Assembly: GCF_001625085.1 (NCBI RefSeq)
Contig: NZ_BDAW01000003.1
Coordinates: 1 to 59,830 of the forward strand
Length of the DNA stretch: 59,830 nucleotides
Direction of reading: 5' to 3'
DNA from: Nocardia acidivorans NBRC 108247
GTDB taxonomy: Bacteria > Actinomycetota > Actinomycetes > Mycobacteriales > Mycobacteriaceae
Below the pieces are notes generated by a model, which was not told the DNA's origin, did not search any database, and saw nothing but the letters and a program-made list of their open reading frames with translations. Shown one piece after another: positions 28,685-38,400 of this stretch (its first letter is position 1; each line of letters starts with the position of its first letter). The position numbers and the translations under genes are program-made.

Positions 28685-30310
28685 GTGAAGACGCGGCGGG
28701 TGGTGGCGCTGTGGTGCCCGGATTGGCCCGCCGTGGCCGCGGCCGCCGAGGCGGGTGCGCCGGTGACGCGGCCGGTGGCGGTGCTCGCGGCGAATCGGGT
28801 GGTGGCGTGTTCGGCGCTGGCGCGGGCGGAGGGGATCCGGCGCGGGCTGACCAAGCGGGAGGCGCAGGGACGCTGCCCGGAATTACTGGTGGCGCAGGAG
28901 GATCCGGATCGGGACGCGCGCCTGTTCGAACCGGTGGTGGCGGCCGTGGACGCCACGGTGCCCGGGGTGGAGGTGCTGCGGCCCGGACTGCTGGCGCTGT
29001 CCGCGCGCGGTGCGGCGCGGTTCTTCGGGTCCGAGGAGCTCGCGGCGGAGCGATTGGTGGACGCGGTGGCGGCGGTCGGCGTGGAGTGTCAGATCGGTAT
29101 CGCCGACGAACTCTCCACCGCCGTGCTGGCGGCCCGCCGCGCCGCCATCGTCCCGACCGGCACGGGCGCGGAATTCCTTGCCCCGCTACCGGTCTCGGAG
29201 TTGTCGGTGGAGCCCGCGCTGGCGCCGCCGCGGCGCGCCGAGCTGGTGGATCTGCTGCACCGCCTGGGTTTGCGGCGGATCGGTGATTTCGCCGCCCTGA
29301 CCCCGGCGGAGGTCACCTCCCGCTTCGGTTCTGATGCCATTGCCGCGCACCGCTGTTCCCGCGCCGAACCCGAGCGGCCGCCCTCGGCGCAGACCCCGGC
29401 CCCCGATCTCACCGTCGAATACCGTTGCGACCCACCGATAGAGCGGGTGGATGCGGCGGCCTTCGCCGGTCGCCTGCTCGCCACCCGCCTGCACGAGGCG
29501 CTGGCCGCGGCGTCGGTGGCCTGTACCCGTCTGGAGATTCACGCGGAAACCGAATCGGGTGAACACTTCTCGCGGATCTGGCGCTGCGCCGAACCCCTCG
29601 CCCCCGACAGCACCGCCGACCGGGTGCGCTGGCAGCTCGACGGCTGGCTCACCCGGCGCTCGCTGGATCGTGCCCGTCGTGCGCGCCGGGATTCCCCCGG
29701 CGCACCGGAGATTCCGGAGTGGGACGACGCCCCGAACGATCCGATCACCCTGCTGCGGCTGGAGCCGATCGAGGTGGTCTCGGCGGGTGCGCTGCAATTG
29801 GGCCTGTGGGGCGGCGTCGGCGAGGACGAGGAGCGCGCCCGCCGCGCGCTGCTCCGTGTCCAGGGCCTGCTCGGCGGTGATGCCGTCCGGCTCGGTGTCC
29901 TCAGCGGCGGTCGCGGCCCGGCCGAACGCGTCACCCTGGTCCCGCTCGGCGAGGAGCCGGTCCCCGCCGCCGATCCGGCCCAGCCCTGGCCGGGCCGTCT
30001 CCCCGAACCCGCGCCGACCGTGGTGTGGGCGACCCATCCCGAGGTCCGCCTGGAGGATGCCGATGGCACGCCCATCTGGGTCACCGACCGCGGTCTCTTC
30101 ACCGCCGATCCGGCGCGACTGCACTGGGGCCGCCGTTCCTGGCAGCTGGTCGGCTGGGCCGGACCCTGGCCGCTGGACGACCGCTGGTGGAGCCATCGGG
30201 TCCAGCACGGTTTCGCCGCCCGCGCCCAGGTGCAGTTGGACCAGGACAAACGGGTCCTGCTGCTGCTCGGCTACGACCTCACCTGGCACGTCGAGGGCCT
30301 CTACGAATGA
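28685..30310 (+). CDS. imuB: ImuB, catalytically inactive Y-family polymerase adaptor
   Basis: This 541-residue protein is Y-family polymerase-like: ALWCPDWPAVAAA replaces the catalytic DxD segment, and the palm, finger and little-finger regions follow (VLAANRVVACSALARAEGIRRG, LGLRRIGDFAALTPAEV). A beta-clamp binding motif, QLGLWG, is at residues 371-376, equivalent to the QLPLWG known in M. tuberculosis ImuB. It is thought to bridge DnaE2 and ImuA' to the sliding clamp. The GTG at 28685 gives homology from the first residues. It forms an SOS operon with imuA'. Confidence 0.93.
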   Translation: MKTRRVVALWCPDWPAVAAAAEAGAPVTRPVAVLAANRVVACSALARAEGIRRGLTKREAQGRCPELLVAQEDPDRDARLFEPVVAAVDATVPGVEVLRPGLLALSARGAARFFGSEELAAERLVDAVAAVGVECQIGIADELSTAVLAARRAAIVPTGTGAEFLAPLPVSELSVEPALAPPRRAELVDLLHRLGLRRIGDFAALTPAEVTSRFGSDAIAAHRCSRAEPERPPSAQTPAPDLTVEYRCDPPIERVDAAAFAGRLLATRLHEALAAASVACTRLEIHAETESGEHFSRIWRCAEPLAPDSTADRVRWQLDGWLTRRSLDRARRARRDSPGAPEIPEWDDAPNDPITLLRLEPIEVVSAGALQLGLWGGVGEDEERARRALLRVQGLLGGDAVRLGVLSGGRGPAERVTLVPLGEEPVPAADPAQPWPGRLPEPAPTVVWATHPEVRLEDADGTPIWVTDRGLFTADPARLHWGRRSWQLVGWAGPWPLDDRWWSHRVQHGFAARAQVQLDQDKRVLLLLGYDLTWHVEGLYE

Positions 30311-30426
30311 CCCCGGGCATCGGTCATCGGGAACCCGTGGTGTTCCCGGTGATCGCCTGACCGGTCGCTATGGCGATCGGCACACCCTGCGGCGGGCCTC
30401 GGGGCGGGTCCGTACGCTGGTTGATC

Positions 30427-31182
30427 GTGGAGTTGACGGTTGCGCGCGAGGCGTTCGGGGACGTGCTGATCGCCTATCGGGATTCCGGGGCGGGGGCGGC
30501 GCACACCGTGCCGGTGCTGCTGGTGCACGGGATGGGCGGGGACGGGCATACCTGGGATCGGTTCGCGGCGCGGCTGGTGCGGCAGGGGCGGCGGGTGATC
30601 ATTCCGGATCTGCGGGGGCATGGGCGCAGCGCGCATACCGATTCGTATCGCTTTCCCGAGTTCGGGGCGGACATCCTGCGGCTCTGTGATCGGCTCGGGC
30701 TGGATCGGGTGGATCTGATCGGGCATTCGCTGGGCGGCTACGCGGTGTCGTGGGCGGCGATGGAGCGGCCGGAGCTGGTGCGCCGGTTGGTGATCGAGGA
30801 GCAGCCGTTACCGCTGCGTTCGGGGGATGAGCAGGTGACCTTCACCCGGCGGCTGCCGTCGGTGCCGGAGCTGTGGCATGCCACCACCAGTCTGCTGCGG
30901 CATCCGCGGGCGGTGCTCGCCTTCGATCGGTCCATGACGGGTGTGGCGCTGGAGCAGTTCCGCAAACCGTATCCGGAGTGGTGGGAGGGGCTGGCCGAGA
31001 TCACCGCGCCGACCCTGTTCCTGCGCGGCGGGCCGGGCGGGATGGTCGATCCGGTCAAGCTGGAGTCGATGGCGGCCGCCGTGCCGGACTGCACGGTGCG
31101 GGCGTTCGGCTGCGGGCACAGCATTCATCGCGATCGGTATCACGAGTTCGAGGCCGCCGTACTGCCGTTCCTGGGGCAGTGA
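30427..31182 (+). CDS. alpha/beta-fold hydrolase
   Basis: This 251-residue hydrolase has the oxyanion motif VLLVHGMGGDGHTW, IPDLRGHGRS, the nucleophile elbow LIGHSLGGYAVS, an acid region around LFLRGGPGGMVDP, and the catalytic His in FGCGHSIHRDRYHEF. All triad positions look intact. The GTG at 30427 is chosen. It lies 116 bp after imuB on the same strand. Substrate unknown. Confidence 0.9.
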   Translation: MELTVAREAFGDVLIAYRDSGAGAAHTVPVLLVHGMGGDGHTWDRFAARLVRQGRRVIIPDLRGHGRSAHTDSYRFPEFGADILRLCDRLGLDRVDLIGHSLGGYAVSWAAMERPELVRRLVIEEQPLPLRSGDEQVTFTRRLPSVPELWHATTSLLRHPRAVLAFDRSMTGVALEQFRKPYPEWWEGLAEITAPTLFLRGGPGGMVDPVKLESMAAAVPDCTVRAFGCGHSIHRDRYHEFEAAVLPFLGQ

Positions 31183-31263
31183 GAACGTCTCGTAGGTAAT
31201 TGGACATATTGCGTTTTCCGGGCACCGAACACCGGCGGTTCGGGCGGAATCTACAGTGAGACG

Positions 31264-31824
31264 GTGTCCGCACTCGAGCGTCCTACCCTGTTCTTCGCCG
31301 ATGAGCAGTCGTTTCGGGACTGGCTGACTGCCAATCACGCCGCCGTGGACGGCATTTGGCTGAAATTCGCCAAGAAGGGCTCCGGCTACCGCACGCTGGA
31401 CCACTCCGCCGCACTGCGCCAGGCGCTGTGCTTCGGCTGGATCGACAGTCAGGCGCGGACCCTGGACGAGGAGTTCTATCTCGTCGGATTCACCCCGCGC
31501 CGCCGTCGCAGCCCCTGGTCGCAACGCAATCAGGGTTTGGTCGCGGAGTTGATCGAGCAGGGTCTCATGCATCCGGCCGGGCAGGCCGAGATCGATCGTG
31601 CCAAGGCCGACGGCCGCTGGGAGAACGCCTCCGGCCGGGAACTGCCGGAGGATTTCCTGGCCGCGCTGGCCCGGCATCCCGAGGCGGCGGCCTTCTTCGA
31701 AACCCTGCCCATGCAATCGCGCATCGCAGTCGGCTACCACCTCGGCAGCGCCGTCCGCCCGGAGACCCGGGCGCGCCGGTTGGAGCAGTTGATTCGCAAA
31801 CTCGCCGACGGACAGCCGCTATGA
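31264..31824 (+). CDS. YdeI/OmpD-associated family protein
   Basis: This 186-residue cytosolic protein shows the YdeI family pattern: LFFADEQSFRDWLTANH, GIWLKFAKKGSG, DHSAALRQALCFGWIDSQ, then FTPRRRRSPWSQRNQ and a C-terminal helical RIAVGYHL...ARRLEQLIRKLADG. Family members are linked to bacteriocin or peptide resistance in some species; the molecular role is unclear. The GTG at 31264 is chosen. The stop overlaps the next start (ATGA). Confidence 0.87.
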   Translation: MSALERPTLFFADEQSFRDWLTANHAAVDGIWLKFAKKGSGYRTLDHSAALRQALCFGWIDSQARTLDEEFYLVGFTPRRRRSPWSQRNQGLVAELIEQGLMHPAGQAEIDRAKADGRWENASGRELPEDFLAALARHPEAAAFFETLPMQSRIAVGYHLGSAVRPETRARRLEQLIRKLADGQPL

Positions 31825-32792
31825 GCTTCGACGGACTGTCGTGTTCGGCTGCCGCGCTGGAGATTCCGCTCCCCGGCAGCGCGACGCGCATCACCGGCTG
31901 GCTGTGCGTGGAACAACCCGGCGCGTGGGGACGCGATGTGATCGGCGATGAGGTGCTGGGTCCGGAGATCACCGCCGATCTGGCCGCCCGCACCAAGGCC
32001 GCGCAGGTGCGCCCGACCCTCATTCGCCGCCCGGGGCGCAATGAATTCAACGGTGTGCGAACGGTTCTCATCGCCAGCTCGCGACCGCAGGGATCGTGGT
32101 GCGAACGATTCGAGATCGCCGACCTGAAAGAGCTGCTGGATTTTGATCTGCATCTGCTCAACGGTCCCGCACCGGGAATCGGTGTGCGCGTGGATGATCC
32201 GCTGATCCTGGTGTGCGCGCACGGAAAACGCGATCAGTGCTGTGCGCTGCTCGGCCGCCCCATAGCCGCGACCCTGGCCGAGCGCTACCCCGATCGGGTC
32301 TGGGAGTGCTCGCACACCGGCGGTCACCGCTTCGCGCCCGCGGTCGTCCAGCTCCCGACCGGCCTGACCTACGGTCGCCTGGAAGCGGATTCGGCGCTGG
32401 CCATGGTCGCGGCCGCCGACCGCGGCGAGGTCTCCCTGACCGGGTTCCGCGGCCGCAGCTGCTACACCCCGGTCGAACAGGTGGCGGAAGTCGCTGTCCG
32501 CCAACTGATCAGCGATGCGACCTATACGGCCGAGGCCGTGCGACCGACCGCCGGTGACTCCGATGCGGCGGTCCGCGTCGACGATCTCACCGTCGAATCC
32601 ACCGACATCGACAGTGCCACCGCGAGGGAGCCCGCCACCTGCGCGGGCGCCGCGACCGTCACCCATCGTGATGGCCGCCGCTGGCTGGTCACCGCCCGCA
32701 CCGTCGCCTACGCCCCGCGCCAGGCCAGCTGTGCCGCCGGGCCCAAACCCGCCACCGCCGTGGTCGCGGATCAGGTCCGGCCGCTGTCCTGA
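31821..32792 (+). CDS. sucrase/ferredoxin-like (thioredoxin-fold [2Fe-2S]) protein
   Basis: This 323-residue protein has the conserved CAHGKRDQCCALLGRP and the CSHTGGHRFAPAVVQLP pattern of the sucrase/ferredoxin-like family. Cys and His residues in these motifs are known to hold an iron-sulfur cluster in related AIM32 proteins. The second half carries GRSCYTPVEQVAEVAVRQLI. It is translationally coupled to the YdeI gene. Redox function likely, partner unknown. Confidence 0.85.
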   Translation: MSFDGLSCSAAALEIPLPGSATRITGWLCVEQPGAWGRDVIGDEVLGPEITADLAARTKAAQVRPTLIRRPGRNEFNGVRTVLIASSRPQGSWCERFEIADLKELLDFDLHLLNGPAPGIGVRVDDPLILVCAHGKRDQCCALLGRPIAATLAERYPDRVWECSHTGGHRFAPAVVQLPTGLTYGRLEADSALAMVAAADRGEVSLTGFRGRSCYTPVEQVAEVAVRQLISDATYTAEAVRPTAGDSDAAVRVDDLTVESTDIDSATAREPATCAGAATVTHRDGRRWLVTARTVAYAPRQASCAAGPKPATAVVADQVRPLS

Positions 32793-32971
32793 GCGTTAGC
32801 GCAGGGTGATCGCGGTGAGCGCGTCACGCAGCGCGGAGTCGATCGGCGGGCGGTCCGCTGCTCACCGAGGAGGACGGACCGGTGTAGCCGGGTGGTGCTG
32901 CTCTCGCCCCGGCGGGGGCCGCGGGGGCTCCGGCAAGGATTTCCGGGCCCCGGCGGAGCGGATGTCCGCGA

Positions 32972-34135
32972 TCACACCATGCCGGGAACCCCGGGCAGGC
33001 CGAAGGTGTGATCGCCGAACATGACGTAGGCGCGTTCGGCGTCATTGGTGGCGTGTACCCGGGCGGCGTGCGCATCACGCCAGAAGCGCTGTAGCGGAGT
33101 GCCTTTCACGAGCGCGGTGGCGCCGGAGGCGGCGAAGAGCTGATCGATGGCGCCGACCGAGCGCTGGGTGGCGCGGACCTGATCGCGGCGGGCGGCCATG
33201 CGCAGATCCATCGGGATCTCCGCACCGGCCAGCACCAGTTCCCATTCGTCCCGCAGATTGCCGACGAGTTGACGCCAGGCGGCGTCGATCTCGCTGGCGG
33301 CCTCGGCCACCCGCACCTTGATGAACGGATCGTCCTTGGCGTTCTCACCGAGGAAGGCCGCGCGCACCCGCTTGCCCTGATGCTCGACGAAGGCGGCGTA
33401 CGCGCCCTGCGCCATGCCCACCACGGGGGCCGAGATGGTGGTGGGCATGATGGTGCCCCACGGCATCCGGTACAGCGGTTCGGTATTGACTTTCGCGCCG
33501 GGGGCGGCGAACTCGTTCATGACCAGGAATGACAGGAAGCGGTGTTCGGGTACGAACACGTCCTGCACCACGAGGGTGTTGGAGCCGGTTCCGGCCAGGC
33601 CGATCACATTCCAGGTCTCGTCGATGGTGTAGTCGGCGCGCGGAATGAGGAAGGTGCCGAAGTCGGCGGGATTGCCGTCGATCATCACCAGACCGCCGAC
33701 GAAGGCCCAGTCCGCGTGCGCGCTGCCGGAGGAGAAGGCCCAGGAGCCCTTGACGAGATAGCCGCCCTCGACCTTGGTGCCCGAGCCCATCGGCGCGTAG
33801 GAGGAGCTGATCCGCACCTCGGTGTCCTCGCCCCAGACATCCTGCTGCGCCTGCTGATCGAAGAGTGCGAGATGCCAATTGTGCACGCCCACAATGCTTG
33901 CCACCCAGCCGGTGGAGGAGCAGGCGCTCGCGAGCAGCCGGACGCAGTCGTACAGGACCACGGGCTCGGCCGCGTATCCGCCCCATTGGGTCGGTTGCAT
34001 GAGCTTGAAGAATCCGGTGTCCTGCAGCGCTTTGATGCCGGCGTCGGAGATCTGGCCCTGATCCTCGACTTCCTGCGCGCGTTCGCGCAGATCCGGTAGC
34101 AGTGCCTTGACCTTCTCGACCACTTCGTGCGTCAC
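32972..34135 (-). CDS. HsaA-like flavin-dependent monooxygenase, acyl-CoA dehydrogenase fold
   Basis: This 387-residue protein has high local similarity to HsaA (Rv3570c), the oxygenase of 3-hydroxy-seco-androstane degradation: STGWVASIVGVHNWHLALFDQ, ISSSYAPMGSG, GTGSNTLVVQDVFVPEHRFLS, PTTISAPVVGMA, YAAFVEHQGKRVRAAF, DAAWRQLVGNL, FWRDAHAARVHA. Genes for the flavin reductase (HsaB) and ring-cleavage enzymes are not adjacent. A GTG at 34135 after a GGGGG is chosen; a GTG at 34150 is also open. An inverted repeat upstream suggests repressor control. It may act on a steroid or another phenol. Confidence 0.87.
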   Translation of the reverse strand: MTHEVVEKVKALLPDLRERAQEVEDQGQISDAGIKALQDTGFFKLMQPTQWGGYAAEPVVLYDCVRLLASACSSTGWVASIVGVHNWHLALFDQQAQQDVWGEDTEVRISSSYAPMGSGTKVEGGYLVKGSWAFSSGSAHADWAFVGGLVMIDGNPADFGTFLIPRADYTIDETWNVIGLAGTGSNTLVVQDVFVPEHRFLSFLVMNEFAAPGAKVNTEPLYRMPWGTIMPTTISAPVVGMAQGAYAAFVEHQGKRVRAAFLGENAKDDPFIKVRVAEAASEIDAAWRQLVGNLRDEWELVLAGAEIPMDLRMAARRDQVRATQRSVGAIDQLFAASGATALVKGTPLQRFWRDAHAARVHATNDAERAYVMFGDHTFGLPGVPGMV

Positions 34136-34167
34136 GTGAGTTGCCCCCACCTTCGATTAAACAGAAA

Positions 34168-34194
34168 CTAACGTGTTTTCGATCGTGACGTTAG
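34168..34194. promoter_or_regulatory. inverted repeat upstream of the HsaA-like gene
   Basis: CTAACGT (34168-34174) and ACGTTAG (34188-34194) are exact complements 13 bp apart, 33 bp before the start codon. Candidate operator. Confidence 0.5.
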
Positions 34195-34232
34195 CGCGTC
34201 CATCGCCTCCGCGCGCGCGGAAGTGCGCCGAT

Positions 34233-34272
34233 GGCAACGCCTTCCGCGCTGCGGGAGCGGGAAGGCGTTGCC
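34233..34272 (-). terminator. intrinsic terminator of the SDR gene
   Basis: A perfect 13-bp stem (34233-34245 with 34260-34272) lies just past the stop of the minus-strand SDR gene at 34309. Confidence 0.7.
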
Positions 34273-34308
34273 GGGGAATCGATTCGAGATCTTTGGGTTG
34301 CCGAAGGT

Positions 34309-35280
34309 TTACCAGTGTGTGCCGGGTACCAGGCGCGCGGCGCGGCGCAGCGCCGTCCGGGTCACCCGCAACGCCGGGGGAGTCGAACGCCGATGCCGTT
34401 GCGGCACCACGATCTCCACCTCCTCGGTCTCCGGTTCGACCACCGCTTCGCCCTTGGCGGCGGGCGAATCCGGGATGGCGCGGTAGTAGCGGTGCAGCAC
34501 CCGCTCCTTGATGCCGGGTGCGATCAGGGTGCCGTATTCGGCGATGGTGCCCAGGGGGACGTCGATGCGGCGCGGTCGTTCGCTGAGCGCGCGCACAATG
34601 GTCGCGGCCGCCCACTCCGGTGATTGGGTGGAGGTGCCCTGATCGCCGCTGGGCGTGATCATGGGGGTGCGCACCAGCGGCATGTGGATGGTGGTGAAAG
34701 TGATGTTGTCGGAGAACATTTCGGCCGCGGTCACCTCGGCGAACTTGTCCAGTGCGGCCTTGCTCGCCAGATAGGCGGCGAAGCGCGGGGTGGCGACCTG
34801 GACGCCGGCGCTGGAGATGTTCACGATGTGCCCGAATTTGCGCTCGCGCATCTGCGGCAGCAGCGCCAGGGTCATGCGCACCGCGCCGAAGTAGTTGACC
34901 GCCATGGTCCGTTCGAAATCGTGCATGCGGTCGGTGGAGCGGTGCACGGCGCGGCGGATGGAGCGGCCGGCATTGTTGACCAGCATGTCGACATGGCCGT
35001 GCTGGGCCAGGATGAGCGTGATCACCGCGTCCACCGAATCGGCGTCGGTGACATCGCACTGGTAGCCGTGCGCCTCGCCGCCCGCGGCCTTGATCTCATC
35101 GACCACGGCGGCGAGCTCCTCGCCGCGGCGGGCGAGTAGGAGTACGACCGCACCCTTGTCGGCGGCGGCCACGGCGGCCGAGCGGCCGATGCCGGAGGAC
35201 GCGCCGGTTATGACAATGTGCTTGCCGGTCAGGTCGCGGCGGGCGCGCCGACGGGCCAGGTAACCCGAGGTATCGGTCAT
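34309..35280 (-). CDS. SDR-family NAD(P)-dependent oxidoreductase
   Basis: This 323-residue classical SDR has the Rossmann motif VITGASSGIGRSAAV, the NNAG motif, a catalytic Ser near NISSAG and the YxxxK motif in AAYLASKAALDKF. A C-terminal extension of about 60 residues follows the core (RRIDVPLGTIAEYGTLIAPG), ending in a basic tail. This form resembles the reductase domain of fatty acyl-CoA reductases and related lipid SDRs, so a lipid substrate is plausible. The ATG at 35280 follows GGGAG. A perfect 22-bp palindrome lies 30 bp upstream. Confidence 0.88.
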   Translation of the reverse strand: MTDTSGYLARRRARRDLTGKHIVITGASSGIGRSAAVAAADKGAVVLLLARRGEELAAVVDEIKAAGGEAHGYQCDVTDADSVDAVITLILAQHGHVDMLVNNAGRSIRRAVHRSTDRMHDFERTMAVNYFGAVRMTLALLPQMRERKFGHIVNISSAGVQVATPRFAAYLASKAALDKFAEVTAAEMFSDNITFTTIHMPLVRTPMITPSGDQGTSTQSPEWAAATIVRALSERPRRIDVPLGTIAEYGTLIAPGIKERVLHRYYRAIPDSPAAKGEAVVEPETEEVEIVVPQRHRRSTPPALRVTRTALRRAARLVPGTHW

Positions 35281-35309
35281 CACTGCTCCCTTGCAGATCG
35301 AATTGCCTA

Positions 35310-35331
35310 GAACTTACTCCTAAGTAAGTTC
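35310..35331. promoter_or_regulatory. 22-bp perfect palindrome upstream of the SDR gene
   Basis: GAACTTACT-CCTA-AGTAAGTTC has two exact nine-base arms and a four-base spacer. It lies 30 bp before the SDR start and about 90 bp before the dnaE2 start. It is a likely TetR-type operator. Confidence 0.65.
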
Positions 35332-35384
35332 CGGTGCCAGGAGTGGGCGGTGAATCTCCGAGGGCGCGCCGGGGCAGCTTTTTA

Positions 35385-35412
35385 TAGACCGTTCGGTTGG
35401 ATCTCCTATACT
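35385..35412 (+). promoter_or_regulatory. dnaE2 promoter
   Basis: A -10 box TATACT (35407-35412) has a weak -35 TAGACC (35385-35390) at 16 bp. The LexA box begins 11 bases downstream. An ACCGTTCGGT element at 35388-35397 overlaps the -35 region. Confidence 0.6.
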
Positions 35413-35423
35413 GCCGAGAAAGA

Positions 35424-35439
35424 TCGAATGTATGTTCGA
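35424..35439. promoter_or_regulatory. LexA (SOS) box of dnaE2
   Basis: TCGAATGTATGTTCGA matches the actinobacterial LexA site with one base changed in the left half. It lies at the expected transcription start of dnaE2. Confidence 0.88.
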
Positions 35440-35471
35440 TTTGCCGTGGCGATCGAGACGAAGGAGGGGTC

Positions 35472-38400
35472 GTGGGCTGGCATAACGGTCCGCCTACCTG
35501 GGCGGAGTTGGAGCGCGTGCTCTCCGGCCGGCCCGATCCCGCCCGGCGGATCGAGGGCGATGGCGGCGACAGCCCCGCCTGGTCCCGCAAGCGGGAGAAG
35601 TACGAGGCCGGATCTCTCGCCCGCGTCGAAGGCCCCACCGTCCCCTACGCGGAACTGCACACCCACTCCGCCTACAGCTTTCTCGACGGCGCGAGTCCGC
35701 CCGAGGAGTTGGTCGAGGAGGCGGTCCGCCTCGGACTCGAGGCCCTGGCCCTCACCGACCACGACGGCTTCTACGGGGTGGTGCGCTTCGCCGAGGCCGC
35801 CCGCGAATGGGGTATGCCCACCGTCTTCGGCGCGGAACTCTCCCTCGGCGCCGCCGCCCGGGCGAGTGCGCACCTCGCACCGCGAGGCGTGCGGGGACGG
35901 GGCCGACACGGGGATGCCGACCCGGCCGCCGAGACGTTCGCCGAGGCTACGGCCCGAACAGGCGGCAGTGCTGAGAGCGGAGCCGCGGGGCGGAGTGTGG
36001 GGGCAGGCGGTAGCCGAATCGGCAAGGGCGCGAGCACTTTCGGTGAAGGGGCATGGTCGGATTCCGCCCCGCGCACCGGTGCGCCGGATCCGGTCGGGCC
36101 GCATCTGCTCATCCTGGCACGGGGGCAGGAGGGGTATCGGCGGTTGTCGCGGGAGATGGCGGCGGCGCATATGGCGGCGGGGGAGAAGGGGATTCTGCGA
36201 TACGACTTGGATCGGCTCACCGAGGCGGCGGGCGGGCACTGGCAGGTGCTCACCGGATGCCGCAAAGGCACTGTGCGGCAGGCGCTCACGCAGGGCGATG
36301 CGGCGGCCGAGGCCGCGCTGCGGGAGCTGGTCGAACGGTTCGGGCGCGAGCACGTGAGCGTGGAGCTGACCCACCACGGGATTCCGGAGGACGATGAGCG
36401 CAACGCGCGGCTCATCGCGCTCGCGGATCGGATCGGGTTACCCGTATTGGCAACCACCGGAGCGCATTTCGCCGCGCCACCGCAGCGGCGGCGGGCCATG
36501 GCGCTGGCCGCCATACGCGCGCGCTCCAGTCTGGACGAGATGGCGGGATGGCTGCCCCCGACCGGAGGCGCGCATCTGCGCTCCGGAGCCGAGATGGCGC
36601 GATTGTTCGCCGAACATCCGCGCGCGGTCGCCAATGCCGCCGCGCTGGCGCGCGAATGCGCCTTCGATCTGCGGCTGATCGCACCGCAGCTGCCGCCGTT
36701 CGATGTGCCCGCGGGGCATGACGAGGACTCCTGGCTGTGGGAGCTCACCATGCGCGGTGCGGCGCGCCGCTATGGCCCCCGCGCGGGCAATCCGAAGGCG
36801 TATCAACAACTCGACCATGAGCTGGAAGTGATAGCGCGGCTGAAGTTTCCGGGCTACTTCCTGGTCGTGCACGATATCGTCGACTTCTGCCACACCCATG
36901 ACATTCTGTGTCAGGGGCGGGGTTCGGCCGCGAATTCGGCGGTCTGCTATGCCATCGGCATCACCAATGTGGATCCGGTCGCGAACAAACTGCTGTTCGA
37001 GCGGTTCCTGTCGCCGGAGCGGGACGGCCCGCCCGATATCGATGTGGATATCGAATCGGATCGGCGGGAGGAGGCGATCCAGCACGTCTACACCAAATAC
37101 GGGCGCGAGTACGCCGCGCAGGTCGCCAATGTGATCACCTATCGCGGGCGCTCCGCGGTGCGCGATGCCGCTCGCGCACTGGGGTTTTCACCCGGGCAGC
37201 AGGATGCCTGGAGTAAACAGGTGAGCCGCTGGACCGGTGTCGCCGAGGAGGAGCACACCGATATTCCGGCCGACGTGCTCGGGCTGGCCGGTGAATTGGA
37301 GGGCCTGCCAAGGCATTTGGGCATTCACTCCGGAGGCATGGTGATCTGCGATCGCCCCATCGCCGATGTGTGCCCCACCGAGTGGGCGCGCATGCCCGGT
37401 CGCAGTGTCCTGCAATGGGATAAGGACGACTGTGCCGCGGCGGGTTTGGTGAAGTTCGATCTGCTCGGACTCGGCATGCTGTCGGCGCTGCACTACATGA
37501 TCGACCTGGTGCGCGAGCACAAAGGCGAGGTCGTGGAGCTGCATCGCCTGGATCTGACCGAATCCGCCGTGTACGACATGCTGTGCCGCGCCGATTCGGT
37601 CGGTGTCTTCCAGGTCGAATCCCGGGCGCAGATGGCGACTTTGCCGCGTCTGAAGCCGCGCGACTTCTACGACCTGGTGGTGGAGGTGGCGCTGATCCGC
37701 CCCGGACCCATTCAGGGTGGTTCGGTGCACCCCTATATTCGCCGCCGCAATGGGCGCGAGGAGGTGACCTATGACCATCCGGCACTGGAGAATTCGCTCG
37801 AACGCACGCTGGGCATCCCACTGTTCCAGGAGCAGCTCATGCAGATGGCCGTGGATATCGCCGGTTTCTCCGCCGCCGAGGCCGATCAGCTGCGCCGCGC
37901 CATGGGCTCCAAGCGCTCCACGGAGAAGATGGAGCGGCTGCGCGAACGCTTCTACGACGGTATGCGCGAGTTGCACGGCATTACCGGTGAGATCGCCGAC
38001 CGCATCTACGAGAAGGTGTACGCCTTCGCGAATTTCGGCTTCCCGGAGAGTCATTCGCAGAGTTTCGCCTCGCTGGTGTTCTATTCCTCCTGGTTCAAAC
38101 TGCATCATCCGGCGGCGTTCTGCGCGGGTCTGCTGCGTGCCCAGCCGATGGGTTTCTACTCCCCGCAATCGCTGGTGGCCGATGCCCGGCGGCACGGGGT
38201 GGTGGTGCACGGCCCGGATATCAATCACAGTCTGGCGGAGGCGACCCTGGAGGCGCGGGGGATGCAGATCCGGCTGGGTCTGGCCGCGGTGCGCGGTATC
38301 GGCGTCGAACTGGCCGAACAGATCGTCGCCGCCCGTGCCGCCGGACCGTACACCTCATTCCTGGATCTCACCGGCCGCGTGGAACTGACTGTGCCGCAAG

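Noticed and set aside
32793..32971. Short minus-strand frame ending in an ALRDALTAITLR-like peptide
   Set aside because: It spans only about 20 codons before an upstream stop and has no start signal. It could be a gene remnant but cannot be supported.
35350..36357. A second plus-strand frame overlapping the dnaE2 start and PHP domain
   Set aside because: It is out of frame with intact dnaE2, which has the catalytic motifs and a ribosome-binding site.
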